Assembly (NCBI RefSeq): GCF_008369935.1 | Contig: NZ_VTUZ01000020.1 | Coordinates: 62,001-126,000, forward strand | Source: Paraburkholderia panacisoli | GTDB taxonomy: Bacteria > Pseudomonadota > Gammaproteobacteria > Burkholderiales > Burkholderiaceae | DNA length: 64,000 bases | Direction of reading: 5' to 3' | Shown: positions 54,587 through 64,000 of the stretch, in pieces | How positions within the stretch are numbered: position 1 is the stretch's first letter | How the letters are laid out: each line of letters opens with the position of its first letter | Position numbers and translations under genes: made by a program | Notes under the pieces: model-generated | Seen by the model: only the letters and a program-made list of their open reading frames with translations | Database searches by the model: none | What the model was told of the DNA's origin: nothing

Positions 54587-56053
54587 TCAGGCCGTGCCGC
54601 CCACCGTCATCCGATCGATGCGCAGCGTCGGCTGGCCGACGCCCACCGGCACGCTCTGACCTTCCTTGCCGCACACGCCGACGCCCGAATCGAGCTTCAT
54701 GTCGTTGCCGATCATGCTGACGTACTTGAGCGATTCCGGACCGCTGCCGATCAGCGTCGCGCCCTTGACCGGGTAGGTGATCTTGCCGTTCTCGATCATG
54801 TACGCCTCGGACGCCGAGAACACGAACTTGCCGTTGGTGATGTCCACCTGGCCGCCGCCGAAGTTCACCGCGTACAAGCCGTTCTTCACCGACTCGAGGA
54901 TTTCCTGCGGGTCCCGGTCGCCGTTGAGCATGTATGTGTTGGTCATGCGCGGCATCGGCAGCGCCGCGTACGACTCGCGGCGCGCGTTGCCGGTAACCGG
55001 CATCTTCATCAGCCGCGCGTTCAGCGTGTCCTGGATGTAGCCCTTCAGGATGCCGTCCTCGATCAGCGTCGTGCACTGGGTCGGGTTGCCTTCGTCGTCG
55101 ATGTTGAGCGAGCCGCGGCGGTTCGGCAGCGTGCCGTCGTCGACCACCGTGACGCCCTTCGCGGCGACCTGCTCGCCGATCCGGCCCGCGAACGCCGACG
55201 AACCCTTGCGGTTGAAGTCGCCCTCCAGGCCGTGGCCGATCGCCTCGTGCAGCAGCACGCCGGGCCAGCCCGGTCCGAGCACGACGGTCATCGCGCCGGC
55301 CGGCGCCGGACGGGCGTCGAGGTTCACCAGCGCCGCGTGCACCGCGTCGTCGACATAGCGCGACAGCACTTCGTCGGTGAAATAGCCGTAGTCGAAGCGT
55401 CCGCCGCCGCCGCCGCTGCCGATTTCGCGGCGGCCGTTCTGCTCGGCGATCACCGTGACCGACACGCGTACGAGCGGCCGGATGTCGGCCGCGAAGCCGC
55501 CGTCACTGCGCGCCACGAGCACCACGTCGTATTCGCCGGCGAGGCCGGCCATCACCTGCTGGATACGCGGGTCGCGGCCGCGCGCCATCTGTTCGATGCG
55601 CTCGAGCAGCTTGACCTTGGCGGTGGCGTCGAGCGAATGGAGCGGATCGGACGGCAGGTACAGATCGCGCCCGGCAATGCCGGTTAGCGACGACGCCACC
55701 TTGATCTTCTGCTTGCCGCCGCCCGCTTTGGCGATGGCGCGCGTGGCAATGGCCGCCTGGCGGATCGCTTCGGGCGACAGGTCGTCCGAGTACGCGAAAG
55801 CGGTGCGGTCGCCCGACACGGCGCGCACGCCGACGCCCTGGTCGATGCTGAAGCTGCCCGACTTCACGATGCCTTCTTCGAGACTCCACGCTTCGCTGCG
55901 GGTGGCCTGGAAGTACAGGTCCGCGTAGTCGATGCGGTGCGTGAAGATTTCGGCGAGCGTGCGGGTGAGCAGGGATTCGTCGAGACCGTAGGGCGTCAGG
56001 AGGATGTCCTTGGCGGTGGCGAGATTACGGATACCGGGTTCGATGATGTTCAT
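54587..56053 (-). CDS. tldD: Metalloprotease TldD
   Basis: This 488-residue TldD subunit partners TldE (PmbA) in a zinc protease that matures peptides and degrades unfolded ones. The metal motif is HEAIGHGLEGD (HExxxH, about 263-273), preceded by VVLGPGWPGVLL. The TldE gene is not in this window. Confidence 0.96.
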   Translation of the reverse strand: MNIIEPGIRNLATAKDILLTPYGLDESLLTRTLAEIFTHRIDYADLYFQATRSEAWSLEEGIVKSGSFSIDQGVGVRAVSGDRTAFAYSDDLSPEAIRQAAIATRAIAKAGGGKQKIKVASSLTGIAGRDLYLPSDPLHSLDATAKVKLLERIEQMARGRDPRIQQVMAGLAGEYDVVLVARSDGGFAADIRPLVRVSVTVIAEQNGRREIGSGGGGGRFDYGYFTDEVLSRYVDDAVHAALVNLDARPAPAGAMTVVLGPGWPGVLLHEAIGHGLEGDFNRKGSSAFAGRIGEQVAAKGVTVVDDGTLPNRRGSLNIDDEGNPTQCTTLIEDGILKGYIQDTLNARLMKMPVTGNARRESYAALPMPRMTNTYMLNGDRDPQEILESVKNGLYAVNFGGGQVDITNGKFVFSASEAYMIENGKITYPVKGATLIGSGPESLKYVSMIGNDMKLDSGVGVCGKEGQSVPVGVGQPTLRIDRMTVGGTA

Positions 56054-56142
56054 GCGAAGTATGTTCTGCTCGATACGAAGGATTCGGTTAGCGCCCGAGT
56101 CACTCTACTTGAGTGCGGGGCGCCGCAGTTTCAATGCCGGCT

Positions 56143-57006
56143 TCAACTGAGCACACGATGACGCCAGGCGGGCAGGCTTTGCCGCACTTCGTCGATGCGT
56201 GCACGCTCGAGATTGCCGGCGACCACGCCGGCGCCTTCGTCGCGCACCGCGACGATTTCGCCCCATGGGTCGATCAGCATGCTGTGGCCCCACGTACGGC
56301 GGCCGTTTTCGTGTTTGCCGCCTTGCGCCGCGGCCAGCACGTAACACTGGTTTTCGACAGCCCGCGCGCGCAACAGCATTTCCCAATGCGCGCGGCCGGT
56401 GGTGTAGGTGAAGGCGGACGGCACCACGATCAGCGCGCAGTCGCCCATGCGCCGGTACAGCTCCGGAAAGCGCAGATCGTAGCAGACCGACAGGCCGACA
56501 CGGCCGAACGGCGCCTCGAAGCTGCGGACCTCGCCGCCGGGGCAGATGGTGCGCGCCTCGTCGAACGATTCTTCGCCCTTCTCGAAGTTGAACAGGTGGA
56601 TCTTGTCGTAGCGCGCGGCTTCGTTGCCTTGCGGGTCGAATACCAGCGTGGTGTTCAGCACGCGCGACGCTTCCGGCGCGGTGATCGGCAGCGTGCCGCC
56701 GATCACCCAGATCTGGTGACGGCGCGCGGCGTCGGCGAGAAAACGCTGGATCGGCCCGTCCCGATAGGGTTCGCGCACAGCCAGCTTGTCCGTGTCCTTG
56801 AAGCCCATGAAGCAGAAATATTCGGGCAGCAGCACGAGTTGCGCGCCGTCGGCGGCGGCTTCGGCGATCAGACGCTGCGCGTCGGCCAGATTGCGTTCGC
56901 GATCCGGCGTGCTCACCATCTGCAGCGCGGCGACCCGGAACGTGCTTGCTGAGGGACCGCTGGACGCCGCGGCGGACGGAGAGGAGAAGACGTGTGTTTC
57001 GCTCAT
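56143..57006 (-). CDS. Carbon-nitrogen hydrolase (nitrilase superfamily, Nit1-like amidase)
   Basis: This 287-residue amidase has the catalytic triad visible as Glu62 (LLPEYFCFMG), Lys135 (YDKIHLFNFE) and Cys175 (VGLSVCYDLRFPELY). The sequence fits the branch containing deaminated-glutathione amidase and omega-amidases. It sits between yhdP-like and tldD on the same strand, an order common in beta-proteobacteria. Confidence 0.92.
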   Translation of the reverse strand: MSETHVFSSPSAAASSGPSASTFRVAALQMVSTPDRERNLADAQRLIAEAAADGAQLVLLPEYFCFMGFKDTDKLAVREPYRDGPIQRFLADAARRHQIWVIGGTLPITAPEASRVLNTTLVFDPQGNEAARYDKIHLFNFEKGEESFDEARTICPGGEVRSFEAPFGRVGLSVCYDLRFPELYRRMGDCALIVVPSAFTYTTGRAHWEMLLRARAVENQCYVLAAAQGGKHENGRRTWGHSMLIDPWGEIVAVRDEGAGVVAGNLERARIDEVRQSLPAWRHRVLS

Positions 57007-57149
57007 GAGCGTTTCGGAAAACTCCCGGCAAGGCGGCGACGCGAACCACTGGCGCCGCTGACGTCGTTCAGGGTTGGCTGGGGCCGCCGTTGCGGCGCTG
57101 GGCTGTTCCGGACGGGTAAAGGTGCAAAGGGCAAAGGGCCGGATAAAAC

Positions 57150-60100
57150 TCAGTGCGCTTCCACGGTCGAAGCCGGAACGTCCATCTTACCGCGATCGCC
57201 CGTCACCCGCTCGACGTGCGGTTTCGACCACGACCCGGTGATCGCATAGTCGCGCGCGAACATGTGCGAAACCGACTGGCTGAAAGCCAGATCGGCCAGG
57301 AACGCACCCAGGCCGAGCAGTGGATTGATGACCGCCGTGGCGATCACCGCGGCGCCGGCGCTGATGGTCGGCATGACGTGCAGGTGCACGTCCTGGGTTT
57401 TTTGTGCGAGATCGACCGAGCCCGCCATGTCGACGCGTGCCGGCGCGGTCACCATCCTGAAGTTATCCGTGCGGCCGATGCCGTTGTGGATCTGCACGGA
57501 GCCGGTGACGCTCGAGAACGGCAGCCCTTCGCCGATCACATCGCGGAAATCCAGCGTGGCGATGCGCGCGAGACTTTGCAGGCTGAGCACGCCCAGCAGC
57601 GTGGCGACACCCGGGTCGATCTTGAGAATTTGCCCATGGTGCAGGTCCATGGTCAGGTTGCCGTTGAGCGTCGGGTAGTCGATCGTCGCGGGGCCGCCGC
57701 GCCACACCACCTTGCCCGCCAGCGAGCCGCTGCCGCCCTTGATCGTACGCGGCTGGCCCAGCTGTTCGAGCAGCGCGCCGGCGTCCTTGACGTCGAGCTT
57801 GAAATCGAACACGGTGCGGCGCGGCGTGATTTCGCCGGCGCCGCCGCCCAGTTCCGACGAGGTGCGCCAGTTCGCGGTGGCGGTCAGCGTGGCGGCGGGG
57901 TTCGTGATGTCGAGTTTGTCGAGTTGCCAGACCGGCACGCCGTCTTGCTCGAAGTTGTGCGCGTCGACTTCGAGGCGGCCGATGTTGCGGTCCCGCACGA
58001 TCAGCTCGTTGACCACCAGATCGATCGACGGCATGTTCTGCGCGGGCGCCGACATCGCCGGGCCTAGCAGGTCCTTGTCCGCCACCGACGGAATCACGAC
58101 GCGGGCAAAGCGCGCCTGCAGCGTGCCCGGCGAGTCGCGGGTGGCACCCGGCAGCCACGAGACGTGGCCGGACACCTGGTTCGACGCGACGTTCGCCTGC
58201 CATTTGCCGTCCGCGTGCGACGCGCCGACGATCACGTCATCCCAATGGCGCTTGAGCAGCGTCAGCGTGTCGATGTGCAGCGCGAAGCGGTTCGGCAGGA
58301 ATTGTGTGACGGCGGGATTCGGCGCGGCCGGCGGTGTGGCCGTTGCCGGTGCTGTGGCCGCGCCCTGGTTGCGCATCTGGGTGACGACCGCGCGCCATGC
58401 GTCGGCGTCGAACTCGGGCACGTCGACGGCGGCGACCACGCCTTCGGACGGCAGGTCGGCGGGCCTGTTCACGCCGATCGCGCCGCGCACGACCGTCGGC
58501 GGCGCTTTCGGCTGGTAGCGCAGCAGATACGCGGCGGCAATCGGCCCAAAGGTGAGATCGGCGCGTTCGAGGCTCGCTTCGCCCGGCGCCGCGGACGGGC
58601 TGACGGCGAAGCGCAGCGGCATCGGCGTGCCGACCTGCTTGTTGAACGGCGCGGGGAAGTCGAGCGCGAGGCCGGTCAGATCGGAGTTCGCGGTTATTTC
58701 CGGCAAGCGTCCCTTCGCGCCGCGCACGTTCAACGCGTACGGCGCGCTGCCGCTCATGCGCGTGAGCACCTGCGCGGCCGGGCCATGCAGATCGAGGCCG
58801 CGCGCGGCCTCGACGGCGATATGGCCGCCGAGCGCCAGCGCATACGTGCCGTCCTGACGCAGCCCGCCGTTCGCATGGATGTCGCCGCCAAGGAACTGCC
58901 CGGAGAGCCGGTCGACCTGGGCGGTGCGCTCGGTGAAACGCACTCTGCCGTTCAGTTGCGACAGCGGCGGCACGTGCGGGACGCTCAAGCGGTTATTCAG
59001 GAAGCCCACCGCGGCCTCCACGCCGATATGCGGTTTCGGCGTGCGCGGCACCGTCAGCTTGAGCGCGAGCGAGGCGGGCCCCTCGGCACGGATCTTCTCG
59101 GTCTGATGCCGGGCCATGATGCCGAGCGAACTGTCGTTCACGTAGTCGAGCATGTCGGCGAGCGGCCCGCGCCCGTTGCCCTGGATCACGAGGTTCGAGC
59201 CCCGGTTGCCGAGGTCGTCGATCTTGCCGTTGACGCCCGTCAGCGCGACGCGCTTGTAACGCCCGCGGTCGATATCGAAGCGCAGCACGTTCTGCTTGAG
59301 CTCGAACACGCCGTCGATGCCGTCGAGCGGCGGCCACACGTTCGGCGTGCCGTTCCTCATATTGCGCGGCGGATAGGGCGAAGGGTCGAACTTGCCGCCT
59401 TTGAACGGCGCGACGATATGGAAGAGACCGGCGTCGGGATCGCGCGAGTAGGGGAATTTGGTAAGGTCGCCATGCACTTCGATCGTCGCGCCGTGCGACA
59501 TGCCGGCCTGCAGCCCGTGGCCCAGATAGATGCGCAGCTTTTCGCTGATGCTGGTCGGCAGATAACGGGCGATGCGCGTTACCTGCGCACGCTGGAAATC
59601 GGCTCTGAGATCCAGCGAGCCGCGGCCGTGTCCGGGGTTGCTGTAGTCGACGCTGGCGGTGGCCGCGACATCCGCGTTCGAGACGCCGAAATCGGCCAGC
59701 TTCACGGTGAAGGGCCGATGGTTTTCGCCTGGCACCTTCGGCTTCACGGTCCAGTCGGCGCGGCCACGCAGGTGGTCGAGCTTCAGACGCGGATCGTCGA
59801 ATACGCCCGGCAACGTGATCGCCACATTGGAGGTGTCGAGGAGCGCGGTGCCGTGGTTCTCGTCGGCGTCGACGCGGCCCCACAGGTTTTCGATGCCCGG
59901 TATGCCCGCGCGCGGGTGATTGCGCAGCGTGAGCCCCGGCGGCGGTTCCTGGGCGGCCACGCTGATGCCTTGCAGGTCGCCGTTGAAGCGATAGTGCTCG
60001 ATCGGCTCCGCGCCGCTCGAGCGACGGTCGCTGCCCGCCTCGCCGGACTCCGGTTTGCCGCGCTCGACTTCGATCACATAGTTGGCGACGAGGCCACGCG

Positions 60101-61346
60101 GGTTGAAGCGCACGAGACTGTTCAGCAGACGCCGCGGCAGCGGCAGCGCCCGGCTGAATTCCGCGAGAATGCCGAGGTCGACGCGATCGCCGTTGACGCT
60201 GAAGAGCTGCCCATTCTGCTGCGACGTGGTCCGGTAGCGGGCGTTCAGCGTGGAGAACGTCAGCGTGCGTGTGAGCGGCGTGCCGTCCTCGAGCGGCGGC
60301 TGGCCCAGCTCGGCGCGCAGGTCGGTCAGCTGCAGCCGGTAGTCGCCCTGGCCGGCGTCGAGGCGCCATGAGAAATGGGTGATCGGCAGCAGCAGTTTCG
60401 GCTGTGTGGGACGCACTCGCAGCGCGACGTCCGTGCCGGCCAGTTGCCCGTTCGCCGTCTTCATCTGGCCGTCGGTAAAGTCGATCCAGATTGCATTGTC
60501 GATGCGGCCGGCAAACGTCTCGATCGGGAAGTTGACGTAGCGCGCGAGCATCGGCAGGTCGACCGGACCCGTCGACACGTACACCTGACCGGTCCAGTTG
60601 ATCGGCTTGCCGATCGCGGAGAGCGGCGCGTGCCGGAAGTGCGTGCGGAAATCGATCGGGCCGTGCAGCACCTGACCGTCGGCGGGCGCTTGCATCGCGA
60701 GCCGGTGGTTGTAGCCGTCGTTGAGAACGGCGATCCGGATGTCGCGCAGCGCGAGTTCCGGCGCGTCGTGCATCGCGTCACGCCAGCGCAGCACGCCGCC
60801 GCGCACCACGATCGCCTGCTGGCGCAATAGCCAGGTGGATAAGGTGTCGTTGCCGCTGTGGCGGGTCGGCACCGGCACGCCCGCCACGGACAGCACGCCG
60901 TCGTCGCTGCGTGAGACCAGCACGTCGGGCTGCTCGACGATCAGGCTGGAGAGCGTCGGATGAAATTGCCAGAGCGAGCGCCACGAAACCGTGGCGGTGG
61001 CGCGCGGGATCGTCAGCGCGGCTTTGCCTTCGTGATCGCGGATGATCAGATTGGTGACGTCGACGCCCGGTTGAAAGCCGCTCCAATGCGGCGCCAGCCT
61101 GCCGATGGTGAACTGCGTATGCAGCTTGTCGGAGATGGCGGCTTCGATCTGCGGGCGGAACGAGTCGACGCGGGGCAGCACCACGTAGCGCAAGCCGAGA
61201 AACAAACCCGTCGCAATGAAATAGAGGACGAGCGCGAGCGTCAGGACGACGCGCAAAATCCGACGCAGCACGATGTGGTCGTTTCCGCTCACAGGCCGGA
61301 CCTGCCCGGTTTCGTGCGGGTCGGCGGATTCGTTTCGCTCGGACAT
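57150..61346 (-). CDS. yhdP: YhdP-family AsmA-like envelope lipid-transport protein
   Basis: This protein of about 1398 residues has one N-terminal membrane helix (about 28-50, LRRILRVVLTLALVLYFIATG), a very long periplasmic beta-rich region with a DUF3971 segment, and an AsmA-like C terminus (GVATLLGVLSLQSLARIATLDFRD and GSVDLAQKTQDVHLHVMPTI). Such bridge-like proteins move phospholipid to the outer membrane. ATG 61346 is preferred over an upstream start at 61442, which would put a non-membrane stretch first. Confidence 0.9.
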   Translation of the reverse strand: MSERNESADPHETGQVRPVSGNDHIVLRRILRVVLTLALVLYFIATGLFLGLRYVVLPRVDSFRPQIEAAISDKLHTQFTIGRLAPHWSGFQPGVDVTNLIIRDHEGKAALTIPRATATVSWRSLWQFHPTLSSLIVEQPDVLVSRSDDGVLSVAGVPVPTRHSGNDTLSTWLLRQQAIVVRGGVLRWRDAMHDAPELALRDIRIAVLNDGYNHRLAMQAPADGQVLHGPIDFRTHFRHAPLSAIGKPINWTGQVYVSTGPVDLPMLARYVNFPIETFAGRIDNAIWIDFTDGQMKTANGQLAGTDVALRVRPTQPKLLLPITHFSWRLDAGQGDYRLQLTDLRAELGQPPLEDGTPLTRTLTFSTLNARYRTTSQQNGQLFSVNGDRVDLGILAEFSRALPLPRRLLNSLVRFNPRGLVANYVIEVERGKPESGEAGSDRRSSGAEPIEHYRFNGDLQGISVAAQEPPPGLTLRNHPRAGIPGIENLWGRVDADENHGTALLDTSNVAITLPGVFDDPRLKLDHLRGRADWTVKPKVPGENHRPFTVKLADFGVSNADVAATASVDYSNPGHGRGSLDLRADFQRAQVTRIARYLPTSISEKLRIYLGHGLQAGMSHGATIEVHGDLTKFPYSRDPDAGLFHIVAPFKGGKFDPSPYPPRNMRNGTPNVWPPLDGIDGVFELKQNVLRFDIDRGRYKRVALTGVNGKIDDLGNRGSNLVIQGNGRGPLADMLDYVNDSSLGIMARHQTEKIRAEGPASLALKLTVPRTPKPHIGVEAAVGFLNNRLSVPHVPPLSQLNGRVRFTERTAQVDRLSGQFLGGDIHANGGLRQDGTYALALGGHIAVEAARGLDLHGPAAQVLTRMSGSAPYALNVRGAKGRLPEITANSDLTGLALDFPAPFNKQVGTPMPLRFAVSPSAAPGEASLERADLTFGPIAAAYLLRYQPKAPPTVVRGAIGVNRPADLPSEGVVAAVDVPEFDADAWRAVVTQMRNQGAATAPATATPPAAPNPAVTQFLPNRFALHIDTLTLLKRHWDDVIVGASHADGKWQANVASNQVSGHVSWLPGATRDSPGTLQARFARVVIPSVADKDLLGPAMSAPAQNMPSIDLVVNELIVRDRNIGRLEVDAHNFEQDGVPVWQLDKLDITNPAATLTATANWRTSSELGGGAGEITPRRTVFDFKLDVKDAGALLEQLGQPRTIKGGSGSLAGKVVWRGGPATIDYPTLNGNLTMDLHHGQILKIDPGVATLLGVLSLQSLARIATLDFRDVIGEGLPFSSVTGSVQIHNGIGRTDNFRMVTAPARVDMAGSVDLAQKTQDVHLHVMPTISAGAAVIATAVINPLLGLGAFLADLAFSQSVSHMFARDYAITGSWSKPHVERVTGDRGKMDVPASTVEAH

Positions 61347-61532
61347 GCTGCGGCGGGTGGGCGTATGGTAGTTTTGCGAATTAACGACGAAATGTAACAC
61401 ACGCGATAGCGTCGGCGGACTTCCTGCAAACCCTGTCTGCATGCCGCCTCACGGCTTGCGCCGGGGCGCCGGATCGTGGTGTTACAGCGAACTGAACAAC
61501 GCCATTCAAGCAACGAGCGAGCCAGACCCTTG

Positions 61533-64000
61533 ATGACTGACGCCACTCTACTGAGTTCCCACTATTCACACTACGCCGCACGCGCCGCGGCGGCCCGTCC
61601 GCAACTCGTCGCGCAGGTAGCGGCGCTTGCGTCCGCGCCGCTGACCCGCGAGCGCCTCGACGCGCGCCTCGACGCGCTGTGCGCGCAAGCCGCCGGCGCG
61701 GCCGGCGCGCCATTGAGCGAGGATGCACTCAAACGGGCGTTGCGCCAACTGCGTACCGAGGTGTTTTGCGCGGTGATGGAGCGTGATCTGGCGGGCGAGG
61801 CGGACGTCGCCGAAGTCACCGGCGCGATGACCGATCTGGCGGAGGCGACCATCCAGCGCGCGCTCGCGGTTCTGTCCGCGGAATTCGAAGCGCTGTACGG
61901 CGAGCCGCGCGGTCCGCACGGCGAACGCCTCGTGCTGGGCGTGGTAGGCATGGGCAAGCTGGGCGGGCGCGAGCTGAACGTGTCGTCGGACATCGATCTG
62001 ATCTTCGTTTATGAGGATGATGGCGAGACCGCGGGCGGCCAGCGTTCGCCGATCGCGACGCAGGACTTCTTCACGCGGCTCGGCAAGCGCCTGATCGGCG
62101 CGCTCGCCGAAGTGACCGCCGACGGCTACGTGTTCCGGGTCGACATGCGCCTGCGGCCGAACGGCGACTCGGGGCCGCTCGTGTGCAGCCTTGGGATGCT
62201 GGAAGAGTATTTCTACGTGCAGGGCCGCGAGTGGGAGCGCTATGCGTGGATCAAGGGCCGCCTCGTGTCCGAAGGTGCGAGCGACGCCGCGCAACGGCTG
62301 CAGAAGCAACTCGACGCGATCGTCACGCCGTTCGTCTACCGCCGCTATCTCGACTTCGGCGTGATCAGCGCGATCCGCGCGCTGCATCTGCAGATTCGCC
62401 AGGAGGCGCAGCGCCGTGCATCGATGCGGCCCGACAAGGCCGACGACATCAAGCTCGGACGCGGCGGCATCCGCGAGATCGAATTCAGCGCGCAGGTGTT
62501 CCAGCTGATTCGCGGTGGGCAGGACGCGGGCTTTCGCGTGCGGCCGACGCTCTCCGTGCTACGGCACGCGGCCACGCACGGGCTGCTGGATTCGTCGGTG
62601 TGCGTGAAGCTCTCGCAGGCCTACCGTTTCCTGCGCGAGCTGGAGCATCGGCTGCAATACCGCAACGATGCCCAAACCCACGCGATGCCGGTCGATCCCG
62701 AAGAGCGCGCGGCGCTCGCTCAGGCGATGGGTTGCGACGACTACGCCGCGCTGATGGAAAAGCTCGACGCGCATCGCGAATTCGTCGAACAGCAGTTCGA
62801 CCAGATTTTCGCCGATAAGGTGAGCGGCCGCGACGGCTGTGGCGCGCCCGAAGACGGCGCCGCCGCGTGGGTCTGGAGCAGCGCGCTCGCCGACGACAGC
62901 GCCGGCGACGCGCTGCGCGCGCGCCTGATCGAACTCGGCGTGGCCAAGCCGGACGACCTGCTCGCGCGCTTGCGCGCAGTGTGGCAATCGTCGCGCTACG
63001 CGGGGCTCGCGGAGCGCAGCCGGCAACGTTTCGACATCGTCGCGCAGCGCGCGCTGGAAGCCGCGCGCACGCTCGAGCCGCCCGAGCGGCGCGGCGACAC
63101 GGTCGCGCGCTTCTTCGATCTGCTCGAAGCGGTGAGCCGGCGCGGCGCCTACCTCGCGCTGCTGACCGAGTATCCGCAGGCGCTGCATCAGGTGCTGTCG
63201 GTGCTGGGCGGCTCGCGCTGGGCGGCCGGCTATCTGATTCGCCATCCGCAACTGCTCGACGAACTGCTGGACGCCGAAGCGATCAACAGTCCGTTCGACT
63301 GGCCGGAGTTCAAGCGCACGCTGCGCTTGCGGCTGGCCGCTGCCGACGGCGTCGAGCAGCAGATGGATCTGCTGCGGCATGCGCATCAGGCCGAGGTGTT
63401 CCGCATTCTGCTGATCGATCTCGCCGGCAAGCTGAGCGTCGAACATGTGAGCGACCGGCTGTCCGAACTCGCCGACGCCGTGCTCGACGTCACGCTCGAA
63501 GCCGTCTGGAACCAGCTGTCGAAACGCCACCGCGAGGCGCCCCGTTTCGCGGTGATCGCCTACGGCAAGCTTGGGGGCAAGGAACTGGGCTACGCGTCCG
63601 ACCTCGACGTGATCTTCCTGTACGACGATCCCGATGACGCCGCGGCCGACGTCTACGCGACCTACACCCGCCGCCTGATCACCTGGCTGACCACCGCGAC
63701 CGGCGCCGGCACGTTGTTCGACGTCGACCTGCGCCTGCGGCCGAACGGCGAGTCGGGACTGCTCGTCACCGACCTCGACGCATTCCGCCGCTATCAGTTG
63801 CGCGAAGGCGACGCGGCCAACACCGCGTGGGTCTGGGAGCACCAGGCATTGAGCCGCGCGCGTTACTGCGCGGGCGACGCCGAGATCGGCGCGAAGTTCG
63901 AGGCGATCCGCGAGCAGGTGTTGACCACGCCGCGCGAAGCGGCGCCGCTCGCCAAGGAGATCGTCGAGATGCGCGAGCGCGTCGAGGCCGGGCACCCGAA
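61533..64000 (+). CDS. glnE: Glutamine synthetase adenylyltransferase/adenylyl-removing enzyme, 5' part
   Basis: The frame starts at ATG 61533 (MTDATLLSSHYSHYAARAA) and stays open to the right edge, 822 codons, so the 3' end is outside the window. Two nucleotidyltransferase domains are visible: GMGKLGGRELNVSSDIDLIF near residues 140-159 (the N-terminal, adenylyl-removing domain) and YGKLGGKELGYASDLDVIFL near 676-695 (the adenylylating domain). The enzyme controls glutamine synthetase according to nitrogen supply. It is divergent from the yhdP-like gene, with the shared promoter region at 61347-61532. Confidence 0.96.
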   Translation, partial: MTDATLLSSHYSHYAARAAAARPQLVAQVAALASAPLTRERLDARLDALCAQAAGAAGAPLSEDALKRALRQLRTEVFCAVMERDLAGEADVAEVTGAMTDLAEATIQRALAVLSAEFEALYGEPRGPHGERLVLGVVGMGKLGGRELNVSSDIDLIFVYEDDGETAGGQRSPIATQDFFTRLGKRLIGALAEVTADGYVFRVDMRLRPNGDSGPLVCSLGMLEEYFYVQGREWERYAWIKGRLVSEGASDAAQRLQKQLDAIVTPFVYRRYLDFGVISAIRALHLQIRQEAQRRASMRPDKADDIKLGRGGIREIEFSAQVFQLIRGGQDAGFRVRPTLSVLRHAATHGLLDSSVCVKLSQAYRFLRELEHRLQYRNDAQTHAMPVDPEERAALAQAMGCDDYAALMEKLDAHREFVEQQFDQIFADKVSGRDGCGAPEDGAAAWVWSSALADDSAGDALRARLIELGVAKPDDLLARLRAVWQSSRYAGLAERSRQRFDIVAQRALEAARTLEPPERRGDTVARFFDLLEAVSRRGAYLALLTEYPQALHQVLSVLGGSRWAAGYLIRHPQLLDELLDAEAINSPFDWPEFKRTLRLRLAAADGVEQQMDLLRHAHQAEVFRILLIDLAGKLSVEHVSDRLSELADAVLDVTLEAVWNQLSKRHREAPRFAVIAYGKLGGKELGYASDLDVIFLYDDPDDAAADVYATYTRRLITWLTTATGAGTLFDVDLRLRPNGESGLLVTDLDAFRRYQLREGDAANTAWVWEHQALSRARYCAGDAEIGAKFEAIREQVLTTPREAAPLAKEIVEMRERVEAGHP

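Noticed and set aside
56055..56064. gcgaagtatg next to the tldD start, similar to the hairpin arm after tldD
   Set aside because: Only nine bases are shared (cgaagtatg), there is no inverted partner here, and part lies beside the start codon; probably chance.
58164..60371. Long plus-strand open frame inside the yhdP-like gene
   Set aside because: Same reason: antisense to a well-supported gene, with composition typical of an antisense frame.
1..64000. tRNA, rRNA and CRISPR elements
   Set aside because: No cloverleaf, rRNA-like stretch or regularly spaced repeats were noticed on either strand. A dedicated tRNA scan would be needed to exclude a tRNA fully.

Overview
The window looks like Burkholderiaceae DNA, most likely Paraburkholderia or Burkholderia. 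About 53 kb (10.8-64 kb) is GC-rich housekeeping chromosome with gene orders typical of that group: queA-tgt-yajC-secD-secF, pntAA-pntAB-pntB, oxyR-katA-dps, glcD-glcE-glcF, nudJ-mnmA, and glnE next to a yhdP-like gene. This assignment rests on remembered gene order and protein families, not on a database search.

Positions 1 to about 10,822 form a mobile island with visibly lower GC, and its left end lies outside the window. Three overlapping minus-strand genes at its right end (10519 to 5140) encode two tyrosine-recombinase-like proteins (465 and 1107 residues) and a 221-residue partner. I recognise these as gmtY, gmtZ and gmtX, the Gamma-Mobile-Trio of islands that carry defence and offence cargo. 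The island has cut the 3' end off a gene for an FMN-binding glutamate synthase family protein: its reading frame leaves the family at about 10,822 and runs 24 codons into island DNA.

The island carries two cargo blocks that converge on each other. The first continues from gmtX on the minus strand: a small coiled-coil protein and a RecD2-like SF1B helicase, with overlapping stop and start codons. The second, on the plus strand (77-2121), is a four-gene ubiquitin-like conjugation cassette: a His-rich single ubiquitin-like protein, a cysteine-free E2-like protein, a JAB/JAMM metallopeptidase and a ThiF/E1 adenylyltransferase. By analogy with bacterial Bil and related pathways it is a candidate anti-phage system. 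Unusual points are the 21-histidine leader on the modifier, the absence of Gly-Gly at its C terminus, the lack of any cysteine in the E2-like protein, and a 140-nt overlap of the JAB and E1 frames. A long nested inverted repeat lies between the two cargo blocks.

Chromosomal layout after the island: nudJ-mnmA; the proton-translocating transhydrogenase operon; a VOC protein with a WYL regulator; an RlmL-type rRNA methyltransferase; a Gcr-type membrane 'site-specific recombinase'; a pqiA-pqiA-pqiB-pqiC lipid-transport operon with PqiA split into two genes; cytochrome b561 with two YceI proteins; an MHS-type transporter; the queuosine and Sec translocon operon; recG; a peroxide-defence cluster (oxyR, a 46-codon small gene, katA, a 53-codon small gene, dps); ubiA; proC, yggS and the glycolate oxidase genes with a second GlcD-like oxidase; a cobalamin adenosyltransferase; a HigBA-type toxin-antitoxin pair; aroG; tldD; a nitrilase-family amidase; a yhdP-like gene; and the first two thirds or more of glnE, which runs off the right edge.
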